Shown here: piece by piece, positions 32,105 to 40,980 of the stretch | Numbering within the stretch: position 1 is the first letter of the stretch | How the letters are laid out: every line of letters starts with the position of its first letter | Assembly: GCF_000764025.1 (NCBI RefSeq) | Contig: NZ_KN234745.1 | Span: 124,001 to 188,000, forward strand | Reading direction: 5' to 3' | From: Pseudohaliea rubra DSM 19751 | Lineage (GTDB): Bacteria > Pseudomonadota > Gammaproteobacteria > Pseudomonadales > Halieaceae | Length of the DNA stretch: 64,000 nucleotides | Made by a program: the position numbers and the translations under genes | The notes under the pieces: generated by a model | Databases searched by the model: none | Seen by the model: only the letters and a program-made list of their open reading frames with translations | Told to the model about the DNA's origin: nothing

Positions 32105-33448
32105 ATGGCGACAGCGATCATCAGGCTCTGCCTTGGCGGCCTCGCAATCCTGCTCCTCGCTGCCTGCCAGGGAGCGGGGCCCGCAACTTCAGGCGCTGGT
32201 GCCGGGCTCGGCCCCTCCGGCGAAGGCCTGCTCGTCGCCGCGCCGGCGCCGGCGCCGGCGATACCTTCGCTGCCCCCGCCGGAAGATCTCTGGGAGCGGC
32301 TGCGGCTGGAGCTGCGCTGGTACGACATCCACAACGCTCAGGTCGCTCATGCGAGGGATCATTTTCTGTCCCAGCCCCGCTACCTTTCAGTCGTCAGTGA
32401 ACGCGCCGGCTATTACCTCTTCCACATCGTGGAGGCAGTGGAAGCCCGGGGTATGCCGGCGGAAATCGCCCTGCTACCGCTGGTGGAGAGCACCCTCAAT
32501 CCCTACGCCGTCTCACCGCAGCGCGCGGCGGGGCTCTGGCAGATCATGCCGGCCACGGCTGACTACCTCGGCATGCCCCGGGATTGGTGGTACGACGGTC
32601 GCCTGGACGTACGCGTGGCTACGGAGGTCGCCCTGGATTACCTGCAGTCCCTGCATGATCAGTTCGATGGCGACTGGCTCCTCGCGCTGGCGGCTTACAA
32701 CGCAGGCAAAGGGCGCGTCGCCCGGGCCATTGCGCGCAACGAGCGTGCTGGCAGGCCGACGGACTACTGGTCCCTTCAGCTGCCGCGGGAAACGCGCCAT
32801 TACGTGCCGAGGCTACTCGCCCTCTCCGCGATCGTGCGCTACGCAGATACCCTGGGAGCAGAGCTGTCTCCCGTGCCCAACGCCCCCGCCTTTGTTGCCG
32901 TGCCCACGGGCGGACAGATCGAGCTGCAGCGGGCCGCCCAGCTTGCTGGGGTCGAGCTGCGCACGCTGCGCGCCCTCAACCCCGGCCACCTGCGCTGGGC
33001 CAGTGCCCCGGGCCAGGACGAGCTGCTGTTACCGGTGAACCGTGCCGGGCGCTTTCGCAGCGCGGTGGCCCTGCTGGCACCGGAGGATCGCGTTTCCTGG
33101 GCCCACTACCGTATTGAGCCCGGCGACAGCCTCGTGCGTATCGCCCGGCGCTTCGACACACAGGTTGCGCTGCTGAGAGAGGTCAATAACATCGAGGGAC
33201 ACCTGATCCGTGCTGGTGCTACGCTGTTGATTCCCCGAGGCTCCGCCTGGCCCGACAGCCTGGCTCTGGCGGATGCGGCCGGCCCACGCAAGCCGCGGGG
33301 TTACCGGGTACGCCCGGGGGATTCGCTTTATCGCATCGCCAGCCGCTTCAACGTAACGGTGAACGACCTCGTGAGCTGGAACGCCCTGGATCCGGGCCAG
33401 TACCTGCAGCCCGGGCAGCAGCTGCGCCTGTTTCCTGACGGCCGCTAA
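32105..33448 (+). CDS. mltD: Membrane-bound lytic murein transglycosylase D with LysM domains
   Basis: A 447-residue lipoprotein. The signal peptide ends in the lipobox LLAAC, placing it in the envelope. A Pro-Ala linker (APAPAPAIPSLPPPED) comes before the transglycosylase domain, whose catalytic Glu is in LPLVESTLNPYAVSPQRAAGLWQIMPAT; LAAYNAGKGRVARAI follows. Two LysM peptidoglycan-binding repeats are seen at YRIEPGDSLVRIARRFDTQV and YRVRPGDSLYRIASRFNVTV. It cleaves glycan strands with 1,6-anhydro product. Its stop codon overlaps the convergent RND permease stop. Confidence 0.95.
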   Translation: MATAIIRLCLGGLAILLLAACQGAGPATSGAGAGLGPSGEGLLVAAPAPAPAIPSLPPPEDLWERLRLELRWYDIHNAQVAHARDHFLSQPRYLSVVSERAGYYLFHIVEAVEARGMPAEIALLPLVESTLNPYAVSPQRAAGLWQIMPATADYLGMPRDWWYDGRLDVRVATEVALDYLQSLHDQFDGDWLLALAAYNAGKGRVARAIARNERAGRPTDYWSLQLPRETRHYVPRLLALSAIVRYADTLGAELSPVPNAPAFVAVPTGGQIELQRAAQLAGVELRTLRALNPGHLRWASAPGQDELLLPVNRAGRFRSAVALLAPEDRVSWAHYRIEPGDSLVRIARRFDTQVALLREVNNIEGHLIRAGATLLIPRGSAWPDSLALADAAGPRKPRGYRVRPGDSLYRIASRFNVTVNDLVSWNALDPGQYLQPGQQLRLFPDGR

Positions 33449-36400
33449 GTCGCCGCACGCTGCCGAAAGAACAGCAGGTAGAGCGTGGGCACGACGAACA
33501 GCGTCAGCAGCGACGCAAAACCAAGGCCCGCCATGATGGTCACGGCCATGTTGACGAAGAAAACGTCGCCGAGCAGTGGTATCAGGCCCAGGATAGTCGT
33601 CGCTGCCGCAAGTATCACCGGCCGTAGACGGCTCACGCCGGCGTCGAGAATGCCCTCCTCCAGCCCTTTGCCCGCCGCCAGCTGCTGATCCATTTCCTCG
33701 ATCAGTACGATCGCGTTCTTGATCAGCAGGCCGATAAGCGACAGCGCCCCTAGTAAAGACATGAAATCGAAGGCGCCGTCCGCTGCCAGCAGGCCGGCGG
33801 TGATACCGACAATGGCCAGGGGTACGGTAAGCCAGATAATCAGCGGCTGGCGCACCTTGCCGAAAAGAAACACGGTAGTCAGCACCATGAACAGGATACC
33901 CGCCGGAAAGACGCTCAGCAGGCCACCCTGGGCGTTCCTGGCGTCCTCGAATTCTCCGCCCCAGCTCAGGCTGTAGCCCTGGGGCAGCTCAAGCGCTTCG
34001 ATACGCGGTCGCAGGCGCTCGAAGAGCGGGGCCGTCAGTTCGCCGACGGGGTTGCAGGAGGCGATGATTGTCTGCTGCCGGTTGCGGCCGCGGATGACGC
34101 CGTTCTCCCAGCGCGTCTCGAAACCGCTGACCACCTGCGAAATAGGCACCGAGCGGCCAAGAGCGGGGCTCCAGACCTGCAGGTCGCGGAGGCCGCCGAT
34201 GTCGGAGCGGTCGCCCCCGGTTGCCCGGATAAAAACAGGCAGCACACGGTTGCCATCGCGGAAGGTACCGGCTGCGGCACCGTCGTGGCCGTACTTGAGG
34301 GCATCGCCGAGATCTTCCCGGCTGATCCCCAGCCGCCGTGCAAGTTGCTCGCTGAACTGCGGGCGCAGCACCTTTACCGGCGAACGCCAATCATCACGGA
34401 CATCCCGGGCGTCCGGGTCGTCGCGCATAAGCTGCTTTGCCCGGTCCGCGAGACGGCGCAGCTCTACCGGATCCGGGCCCGAGAAGCGGGCTTCGATCTT
34501 GGCGTCCCGGCCGGGCCCCATGCGCAGCGGTTTGACCAGCGGGTCCAGCCAGGGCTTGTGCTCCGCCAGCATCTTCTCTAGGCGCCGCCGGAGCGGTGCC
34601 TGCTGTGCCAGCGTTTCCGTGCGCACGACGATCTGGGCATATGCGGGCGTGGATTCCTTTGCATCGTAGACCAGCGTGAACCGCTGGTGTGGCCCGCCGA
34701 CGACTGCCGCGGCCTGGGTGACCTCAGGCTGCCCGGCCAGCCAGCCGCTCACCGCTCGCGCGTCGTCCCGGGTCTGGCGGATGTCGGTGCCCTCAGGCTC
34801 CCACAGGTCGACAAACATCAGCGGCGTGCTCGACGCGGGGAAAAAGCCGGCCTTGACCTGCCCGAAACCCATGACCGCCGCAACAAACATCAGCAACACC
34901 GCACCCAGAGTCATCCGGCGGTGCTGTAGCGCCTGGCCCAGCAGCACTCTATAGCCGCGGAACAGGCGGCCCTCGTAGGCGCCGGCGTCTGCTGCCGGCA
35001 CGGTCTTCATCAGCAGGGAGAAAAGCAGCGGCGTAGAGCTGACCGCCGTGAGCCAGGACAGAGCCAGGGAAATCAGGATTACCCAGAACAGGGAGCCGGC
35101 GAACTCACCGGTATTGTCTGTGGACAAGGCGATGGGAGAGAACGCAAGAATGCCGATGGCCGTGCCGCCAAGGAGCGGTATCATGGTTTTGCCCACGGCT
35201 TCCCCCGCTGCGCTGCGCGCGCTGGCACCGGCCTGCATCCGCACCTGTATGCCCTCAGCAACAACAATCGCGTTGTCCACGAGCATACCGAGCGCAATGA
35301 CGAGGGCGCCAAGGGATACGCGCTGCAGCTCGATGCCGCCAAGATGCATGAACAGCAGCGTTCCGGCGACCGTCAGGAGCAACACCGAGCCGATGATGAT
35401 CCCCACGCGCAGGCCCATGAACAGCAGGAGCACCACGATAACGATGGCAATCGCCTGGGCGACGCTCAGCACAAAGCCGGCGACAGAGTTCTCCACCTCC
35501 GTGGGCTGGCTGTAGACGGGATCAAGGCGCATGCCGATGGGAACGCTGCCGCGCAGCGCCTCGAAGCGGGCTGCAAGCGCCCGGCCGACTTCAACGACGT
35601 TCCTGCCGGCAGCCATGGAGATGCCGATACTGAGACCGGGCTCGCCATTGACGTAGTAGAGCTTGCGCGGCACCGCCCGGTAGGCGCGGGTGATGTCTGC
35701 CACGTCCCGGAGGCGGACCAGGCGACCCTCCTCGGAACTGATCAGCGTGTTCCCCATGGCCTGCACGGAAGCGTAGGTGCCCGTGGGACTCAGGCGCAGG
35801 TACTCGTCCCCGAGGGGCATGTTCCCCGCGTCGACCACGCTGTTCTGGGCGCCGAGCACCGCAGCGATCTGCTTCGGCGAGATACCGAGTTCCCCGAGCC
35901 GGGCGCGGCTGATGTCGACATAGACCACCTCTTCCTGCACACCATCGATGGTTACCTTGCGAACACCGGGGACCAGTACAAGTTCGCGCTTGAGGGCATC
36001 GGCGGTGTCGTAAAGGTCGCGCCAGCTGTAGCCCACCCCGGTAAGCATGAGATAGACGCCGTAGACGTCACCGAAATCATCGATGACCAAGGGTTCGCCG
36101 GCCCCCGGTGGCAGTTCCCGGCGGACATCCGCAATCTTGCGCCGGAGCTCGTCGAAAATATTCGGCATTTCGGCAGCGCCGTAGCGGTCCTTGAATTCGA
36201 TGGTGATATCCGAGAGCCCTGGCCGGGACACGGACATCTTGATGCGCTTTAGTTGTGGTAGGCGCTGCAGCGCATCCTCGAGGTGATAGGTGAGTTCTTC
36301 CTGCACCTCACGGGCCGTGGCTCCGGGATAGGGCGTTAGAATCTTGGCCATCTTGATGGTAAAGGCAGGATCCTCAAGCTTGCCCATCTTGGCGAAGCCC

Positions 36401-36483
36401 CAGAACCCCCCTCCGAGCAGCACAAGCACGAGCAGCCAGGCGCTCACCTTGTTGTCGACGGACCAGGTGGCAATATTATTCAT
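33445..36483 (-). CDS. RND efflux transporter permease (HAE1-like)
   Basis: A 1012-residue inner-membrane pump. The two repeats of the RND fold are visible, with porter-domain patterns such as MAKILTPYPGATAREVQEE and FKDRYG. In TM4 the proton-relay pair reads Asp403-Asn404 (GMLVDNAIVVAEG) rather than the Asp-Asp of AcrB; the TM10 lysine is present in LIGLLIKNAIVLIEE. It partners with the adaptor gene 10 bases upstream. No TolC-type outer-membrane gene is nearby, so a channel must be borrowed. The substrate is not evident. Confidence 0.93.
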   Translation of the reverse strand: MNNIATWSVDNKVSAWLLVLVLLGGGFWGFAKMGKLEDPAFTIKMAKILTPYPGATAREVQEELTYHLEDALQRLPQLKRIKMSVSRPGLSDITIEFKDRYGAAEMPNIFDELRRKIADVRRELPPGAGEPLVIDDFGDVYGVYLMLTGVGYSWRDLYDTADALKRELVLVPGVRKVTIDGVQEEVVYVDISRARLGELGISPKQIAAVLGAQNSVVDAGNMPLGDEYLRLSPTGTYASVQAMGNTLISSEEGRLVRLRDVADITRAYRAVPRKLYYVNGEPGLSIGISMAAGRNVVEVGRALAARFEALRGSVPIGMRLDPVYSQPTEVENSVAGFVLSVAQAIAIVIVVLLLFMGLRVGIIIGSVLLLTVAGTLLFMHLGGIELQRVSLGALVIALGMLVDNAIVVAEGIQVRMQAGASARSAAGEAVGKTMIPLLGGTAIGILAFSPIALSTDNTGEFAGSLFWVILISLALSWLTAVSSTPLLFSLLMKTVPAADAGAYEGRLFRGYRVLLGQALQHRRMTLGAVLLMFVAAVMGFGQVKAGFFPASSTPLMFVDLWEPEGTDIRQTRDDARAVSGWLAGQPEVTQAAAVVGGPHQRFTLVYDAKESTPAYAQIVVRTETLAQQAPLRRRLEKMLAEHKPWLDPLVKPLRMGPGRDAKIEARFSGPDPVELRRLADRAKQLMRDDPDARDVRDDWRSPVKVLRPQFSEQLARRLGISREDLGDALKYGHDGAAAGTFRDGNRVLPVFIRATGGDRSDIGGLRDLQVWSPALGRSVPISQVVSGFETRWENGVIRGRNRQQTIIASCNPVGELTAPLFERLRPRIEALELPQGYSLSWGGEFEDARNAQGGLLSVFPAGILFMVLTTVFLFGKVRQPLIIWLTVPLAIVGITAGLLAADGAFDFMSLLGALSLIGLLIKNAIVLIEEMDQQLAAGKGLEEGILDAGVSRLRPVILAAATTILGLIPLLGDVFFVNMAVTIMAGLGFASLLTLFVVPTLYLLFFRQRAAT

Positions 36484-36493
36484 GGGCAGGGAC

Positions 36494-37633
36494 TTAACGA
36501 TCGCCCGGGCGGGGTTCTGCCTGCTCGAGCTGCGGCAGCGGTTTTACCCGCATGCCCTCGGCCAGGTAGGGAGCGCCGGCGGTGATGATTTCTTCTCCTC
36601 CCGCGAGCCCCGCCAGCACCTCGATACGGTCTTCCGCAAGGCGGCCGACTGATACCGGGCGGCCGCTGACGGTGCCCGTCGCCGGGTCGTAGAGCCAGAC
36701 CCGCGGCTCGAGCTCCGCATCGGCCTGTACCGCCGAAGCCGGCACCCAGAATGCCTGGTCGCCGCCGTAAAGCGGCGAGAAGTCCACGGCGACCTCGGCG
36801 CTCATGCCCGGCAGCACGGTGAACTCGGCCGGCGGCTCCATACTGAAGGTAACCCGGTAGGTCTGCGCCGCGGGATCGGCGCGGGTAGCCACTTCACGCA
36901 GCGTCAGCGGAAGCCGCAGGGCGGGGTGATCGTCGAAGCTGGCCCAGGCACGCACCCGCGCGGCGTCGGAACTGCGCACGTCCTCCTCAGCGTTAACCGC
37001 GGTTTCGCGACGCACGGTCCGGATGATCCCCTCGGGAAGATCGATCACCACGTCCAGCTGCCGCGAACCCTGCAGGTAGAGCACCGGCTGCTTCGCCTGG
37101 ACCTCTTCAAAGTTCTCCACCAGCCTCTGGGCAACGCGGCCTGCGAAGGGCGCCCGCAGTTCGGTGTAGGCGAGGTTGTTGCGCGCCTGCTTCAGCGCCG
37201 CCTCGGCGCTACGGAACTGCGCCTCCATGCGGTCATAGTCGAGGCGGGAGATGCTGCCGCTCTCCACGAGCTCGCTGGCGCGGCGGAAATTGCGCTCGGC
37301 ATTATCGAAGGTGGCCTGCCGGTCAGCAAGGGTCGTCTCGAAGTCCGTGGGATCAAGGCGGGCAAGAAGTACGCCCGTCTCCACCCGGTCGCCTTCGCGC
37401 ACGGGTATGTCGCGCAGCAGGCCGGCGACCCGGAAGGACAGCTCCGCCTGCTGGGTTGCCTCGACCCGGCCGGGGAAGCGCCGCAACTCGCTGCCGGCGC
37501 CCTCGGCAACGACGTTAGTGCGGACCGGGCGCACTGCGGGCTCCGCCGGTGCGCCCTCCTTGCGCTGACCGCAGGCGCTCAGCGCGAGCGTAGCCGCGAG
37601 CAGTACAAGCGGCGCACGGGGGACGAAAAGCAT
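36494..37633 (-). CDS. RND efflux periplasmic adaptor (membrane fusion lipoprotein)
   Basis: A 379-residue adaptor. The start MLFVPRAP is chosen because AAGGAG lies 8 bases upstream and a lipobox (LALSAC) follows at once; an in-frame ATG 9 codons earlier is less likely. Order of domains: lipoyl half (FRVAGLLRDIPVREGDRVETG), alpha-hairpin (about residues 90-150), second lipoyl half (LRAPFAGRVAQRLVENFEEV), beta-barrel and membrane-proximal domain (GEEIITAGAPYLAEGMRVKPL). It bridges the permease to an outer-membrane channel. Confidence 0.93.
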   Translation of the reverse strand: MLFVPRAPLVLLAATLALSACGQRKEGAPAEPAVRPVRTNVVAEGAGSELRRFPGRVEATQQAELSFRVAGLLRDIPVREGDRVETGVLLARLDPTDFETTLADRQATFDNAERNFRRASELVESGSISRLDYDRMEAQFRSAEAALKQARNNLAYTELRAPFAGRVAQRLVENFEEVQAKQPVLYLQGSRQLDVVIDLPEGIIRTVRRETAVNAEEDVRSSDAARVRAWASFDDHPALRLPLTLREVATRADPAAQTYRVTFSMEPPAEFTVLPGMSAEVAVDFSPLYGGDQAFWVPASAVQADAELEPRVWLYDPATGTVSGRPVSVGRLAEDRIEVLAGLAGGEEIITAGAPYLAEGMRVKPLPQLEQAEPRPGDR

Positions 37634-37683
37634 GGGGCGCTCCTTGGGCGCGGGAGACAATCTCAGTATAGCGGTGCCTGCCG

Positions 37684-40600
37684 TCAGGGGAAGGGCAGCA
37701 GGCGGCCGAGGGCCGTGAAGTAGAGCCCGCAGCGCACGGGTGCAGCCAGGATGGCCTCCAGCGCCTCCCGGTAGCGTGCCAGCTGTCCGCCGTGAGCCGC
37801 GGCCTCCCGGGCTTCAAAAGCCTCGGCGGTCTCCTCAGGCAGAGGGCGGCTGGTCTTGTAGTCGATGATCCAGTGCTCACCGGTCGTTCCGTCGCGGAAG
37901 TAGCGGTCGAGGACCAGCTGTCTCGGGTCCCCCGCCTCATCGAGGGCCGTGAGCGACCATTCGGTAGCGCCCTCCGGGTGCGGGGCGAGCACCCAGCGGC
38001 CTTGAGGCTCGGCAAGGGTGCGATCTACGTGGGCGATCACCTCGGCAAGGGCCCCGCTCCGGCTGCCGGCGGGCAGCCCCGCCTGTGCCAGCACCAGCGC
38101 AGCCATCTGTTGTTCGACCTCGCCGCAGCAGGCCGGCAGTGGCTCGCGGCCGGTGAGCGCCTCAAGAACCCGGTGCACCGCGGTGCCGATGCAGCGCTCC
38201 TGAAAGCCCATGAACTCCCGCGGGGTTTGCGGCCCCGGGGACTCTGGACTCGGCGCTTCCGGTGCCCCTCCGGGGATGGCGAGGCGCTCAAGGGCCAGCG
38301 GGGCCGGCCCGGAGGGCGTCGGGCCGGGCTCCACGCTATGCTCTGCGGCTCCCTCGAGTAACCGGGGCCAGAGCGCTGCCGCCAGCGCCGCTGAAGCCGG
38401 CTCCCGGTAGCTCTCCCGTTGCTCATCCCAGCGCGGGCGGACGCAAAGCACTAGCTCGCGGACCGCCCGCGTGGCGCCGACGTACAGCAGGCGGGTGGCT
38501 TCCAGGCTCCGCTTCATGGCCGCCTCCTCGCGCAGATACTGATAGAGGCTTGGTGAGCGCCGGTCACTATGGTCCTCCGCGGCAAGCAGAAAGAAGCGCT
38601 CTCCGGCCCGGGTCACATGCTCGTCCCAGGCCAGGAGCTCGCGCTCGTCGCCGCGGGTGGACGCAGCGATGTCGAGGAGCCAGACGCGGTCGAACTGCAG
38701 CCCCTTTGCCTTGTGCAGAGTCATGACCTGAACCGGTGCCCGCGGGTCCCCGGGCGCGGCGTAAAGACGGCTTACCTCGCGTTCGAGCCAGGGCACAGCC
38801 AACCCCCGGGCCTCGGCCTCGGCGCGCTCGACCAGGGTGAAGAATTGGGCTGCGGCGCTGTCGCTATCGGGGTCGTAGCAGGCCGGACCGCCGAGGCCGA
38901 GCCAGGCCGTCTCGAGCCAGCCCCGCAAGCCGCGGCGGTCCCTGGTTGCTTCAGCGCGTCCGAGAACCGCCGCGAGCGCGGCCAGACGCGCCCCACCGTC
39001 CCTGCTGAGGCCGACGGCTGCACGTTCACCGGTCAGCCAGCCGGCTACCGTTCCCGCCCCGACTGCCCGGTGCACAGCGAGCAGGTCCGCGAGGCACAGC
39101 CCGCACCAGGGGGCGCGCAGCAGGGAAAACCAGGCGAGCCGGTCATAGCGGTCCGCAAGGGCCCGGCAGAGCACCAGCAGGTCCGCAATCACCGGCCGAC
39201 TCGCCAGTGCATCCACGTCCTGAGCGGCAACGCTGACCCCGGCAGTCCGCAGCCGGGACAATACCGGCTGCAGCTGCCGGCGGGTACGACCGAGCACAGC
39301 GCATGGCTCTTCCGGTGCCTGCCGCAGGGCGGCCAGGACCCCCGCCGCGACGAAATCCGCCTCCGCGGCGGCCAGGTCGGCACCGTCCTCGCCCCGAAAG
39401 CAATGCACGGCGACGCCGCCGCTGCCCTGGCGGGTGGGCACCGCCGGCGTATAGCGGACGCGCCCGGCGACCACGTCGTCCTGCGGCGGGAACGCTGCGG
39501 CAAAGTGATCGTTGACCCATTCCACCACCGGAGCCACGGAGCGGAAATTACTCGCCAGCTGCAGCGGCACCAGGCGCAGGCCGTCGAAGCCCTCATCCCG
39601 GGCCTTCAGAAAGAGGCTGACGTTGGCATCACGGAACCCGTAGATAGACTGCATGCCGTCACCGACGACGAGCACCGTGCGCGGCGCACCGGTGTTGGCG
39701 GCGTTATGTTCTGCCCAGCCCCGGGTGAGCCGGCGCACCAGTTCGAACTGCATGTGGGAAGTGTCCTGGAATTCGTCGACCAGGATGTGCTCGATGCGGT
39801 AGTCGAGGCGCAGCGCGAGGTCCGTTGGCGTGTCGTCTTCGCCGAGGGCGTCAAGGGCGGCCAGGGCCATCTGCGAGTGGTCCACGGCCCCCCGGCGCTG
39901 GAAAACCAGAAGCAACTGCGCCACGGCCCGGGGCAGCACTCGTGCCAGGCTGAGGAGGATCGGCCAGGCGCCGGCATCGTCCGGAGAAGGCAGGATGCGC
40001 ACCCGCGCCAGCGCCTGTGCCAGTGCCCTGTCGGCGCGGGCTTCTTCCAGCCAGGCATTCATGGCCGCAACTGCCTCGACCTTGGCGCCGCCGGGGAAGC
40101 CCTGGGTCTTTGTGACCTTTTTACGCCACTCTCCCTCCCCGGTGAGCAACACTGCGGCGAGCTCGCGCCAGGCCGGGAGCGCCGCCGGCGATGGCCCCGG
40201 CATGCCCTCAAGGTCTCCACCTGCCCCCTGCGCGTGACGCCAGCCGAGGAGCGGGCCAAGCGCTGCCGCCCGGAGGCGGAAACGCTCGCTGAGATCGCCG
40301 AGCACATCGGCGGCCAGCGCGTGCAGCGCCCGGCGCAGGAACGCTTCTGATGCGGTCCCGTCCCGGTGCTCCCCCAGGTAGCTGTACCACTGATCCCGGC
40401 AGGCGAGGAGCGAGGCGAGCAGGTTCGCCAGCCGCTCCCAGTTGTTGTCGAGATGAGCCAGGAGCGCAGCGAGCGCCGGGTTTTGCTGCGGATCCCGGTC
40501 CAGGCCGCCGAGCAGCCCCTCCGCCGCCTCCCGGTAGAGTTCGCTGGCATCGTCGACGGTGCTGACGGCACCGCCCAGGGTGCTGAGGAGCGGCATCTGC

Positions 40601-40980
40601 CGGGCGAGCTCCGCGCAGAAACTGTCTATGGTGCGCACCCGCAGGCGATTGCCATTTTCGAGCAGCCCCCAGCCCGCTTCCCGGTCCCGGAACAGGGCCC
40701 GCTCGGCAAGCTCGCGGGTGCGCCGGCCGTGCTCGCTCGCGATCGGCGCCTCCGCGGCGGCCTCCAGGAGTGCGCCGAGAATCCGCTCGCGCATTTCGGC
40801 GGCCGCCTTGCGCGTAAAGGTAATGGCCAGCACCGCCTCCGGGTGCTCGACGCGGGCAAGAAGCCCGAGGAAACGCTGGATCAGCAGCTCCGTCTTGCCC
40901 GACCCCGCCGGCGCACTGACGCAGACGCTCCGGGTCGGGTCAATCGCCGCCAGGCGGGCGTCTGCATCGGCGAGGCTCAC
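37684..40980 (-). CDS. AddA-like UvrD-family helicase/nuclease
   Basis: A 1098-residue superfamily 1 helicase. Motif I is APAGSGKTELLIQRFL and motif Ia is AITFTRKAAAEMRERI; motif II appears as LVDEFQDTSHMQFEL, motif III as VGDGMQSIYGFRDAN, motif V/VI as VMTLHKAKGLQFDRVWL and LYVGATRAVRELVLC. The C-terminus carries a RecB-type nuclease motif (GEHWIIDYKTSRPLP). With the 890-residue nuclease gene, overlapping by 4 bases upstream, it forms an AddAB/AdnAB-like double-strand-break end-processing pair that could stand in for RecBCD. Distinguishing AddA from related UvrD-nuclease fusions needs a phylogeny. Confidence 0.9.
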   Translation of the reverse strand: MSLADADARLAAIDPTRSVCVSAPAGSGKTELLIQRFLGLLARVEHPEAVLAITFTRKAAAEMRERILGALLEAAAEAPIASEHGRRTRELAERALFRDREAGWGLLENGNRLRVRTIDSFCAELARQMPLLSTLGGAVSTVDDASELYREAAEGLLGGLDRDPQQNPALAALLAHLDNNWERLANLLASLLACRDQWYSYLGEHRDGTASEAFLRRALHALAADVLGDLSERFRLRAAALGPLLGWRHAQGAGGDLEGMPGPSPAALPAWRELAAVLLTGEGEWRKKVTKTQGFPGGAKVEAVAAMNAWLEEARADRALAQALARVRILPSPDDAGAWPILLSLARVLPRAVAQLLLVFQRRGAVDHSQMALAALDALGEDDTPTDLALRLDYRIEHILVDEFQDTSHMQFELVRRLTRGWAEHNAANTGAPRTVLVVGDGMQSIYGFRDANVSLFLKARDEGFDGLRLVPLQLASNFRSVAPVVEWVNDHFAAAFPPQDDVVAGRVRYTPAVPTRQGSGGVAVHCFRGEDGADLAAAEADFVAAGVLAALRQAPEEPCAVLGRTRRQLQPVLSRLRTAGVSVAAQDVDALASRPVIADLLVLCRALADRYDRLAWFSLLRAPWCGLCLADLLAVHRAVGAGTVAGWLTGERAAVGLSRDGGARLAALAAVLGRAEATRDRRGLRGWLETAWLGLGGPACYDPDSDSAAAQFFTLVERAEAEARGLAVPWLEREVSRLYAAPGDPRAPVQVMTLHKAKGLQFDRVWLLDIAASTRGDERELLAWDEHVTRAGERFFLLAAEDHSDRRSPSLYQYLREEAAMKRSLEATRLLYVGATRAVRELVLCVRPRWDEQRESYREPASAALAAALWPRLLEGAAEHSVEPGPTPSGPAPLALERLAIPGGAPEAPSPESPGPQTPREFMGFQERCIGTAVHRVLEALTGREPLPACCGEVEQQMAALVLAQAGLPAGSRSGALAEVIAHVDRTLAEPQGRWVLAPHPEGATEWSLTALDEAGDPRQLVLDRYFRDGTTGEHWIIDYKTSRPLPEETAEAFEAREAAAHGGQLARYREALEAILAAPVRCGLYFTALGRLLPFP

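Noticed and set aside
32238-32260. Microsatellite in mltD
   Set aside because: GCGCCG units encode an ordinary Pro-Ala linker after the lipobox; no sign that it has regulatory meaning.
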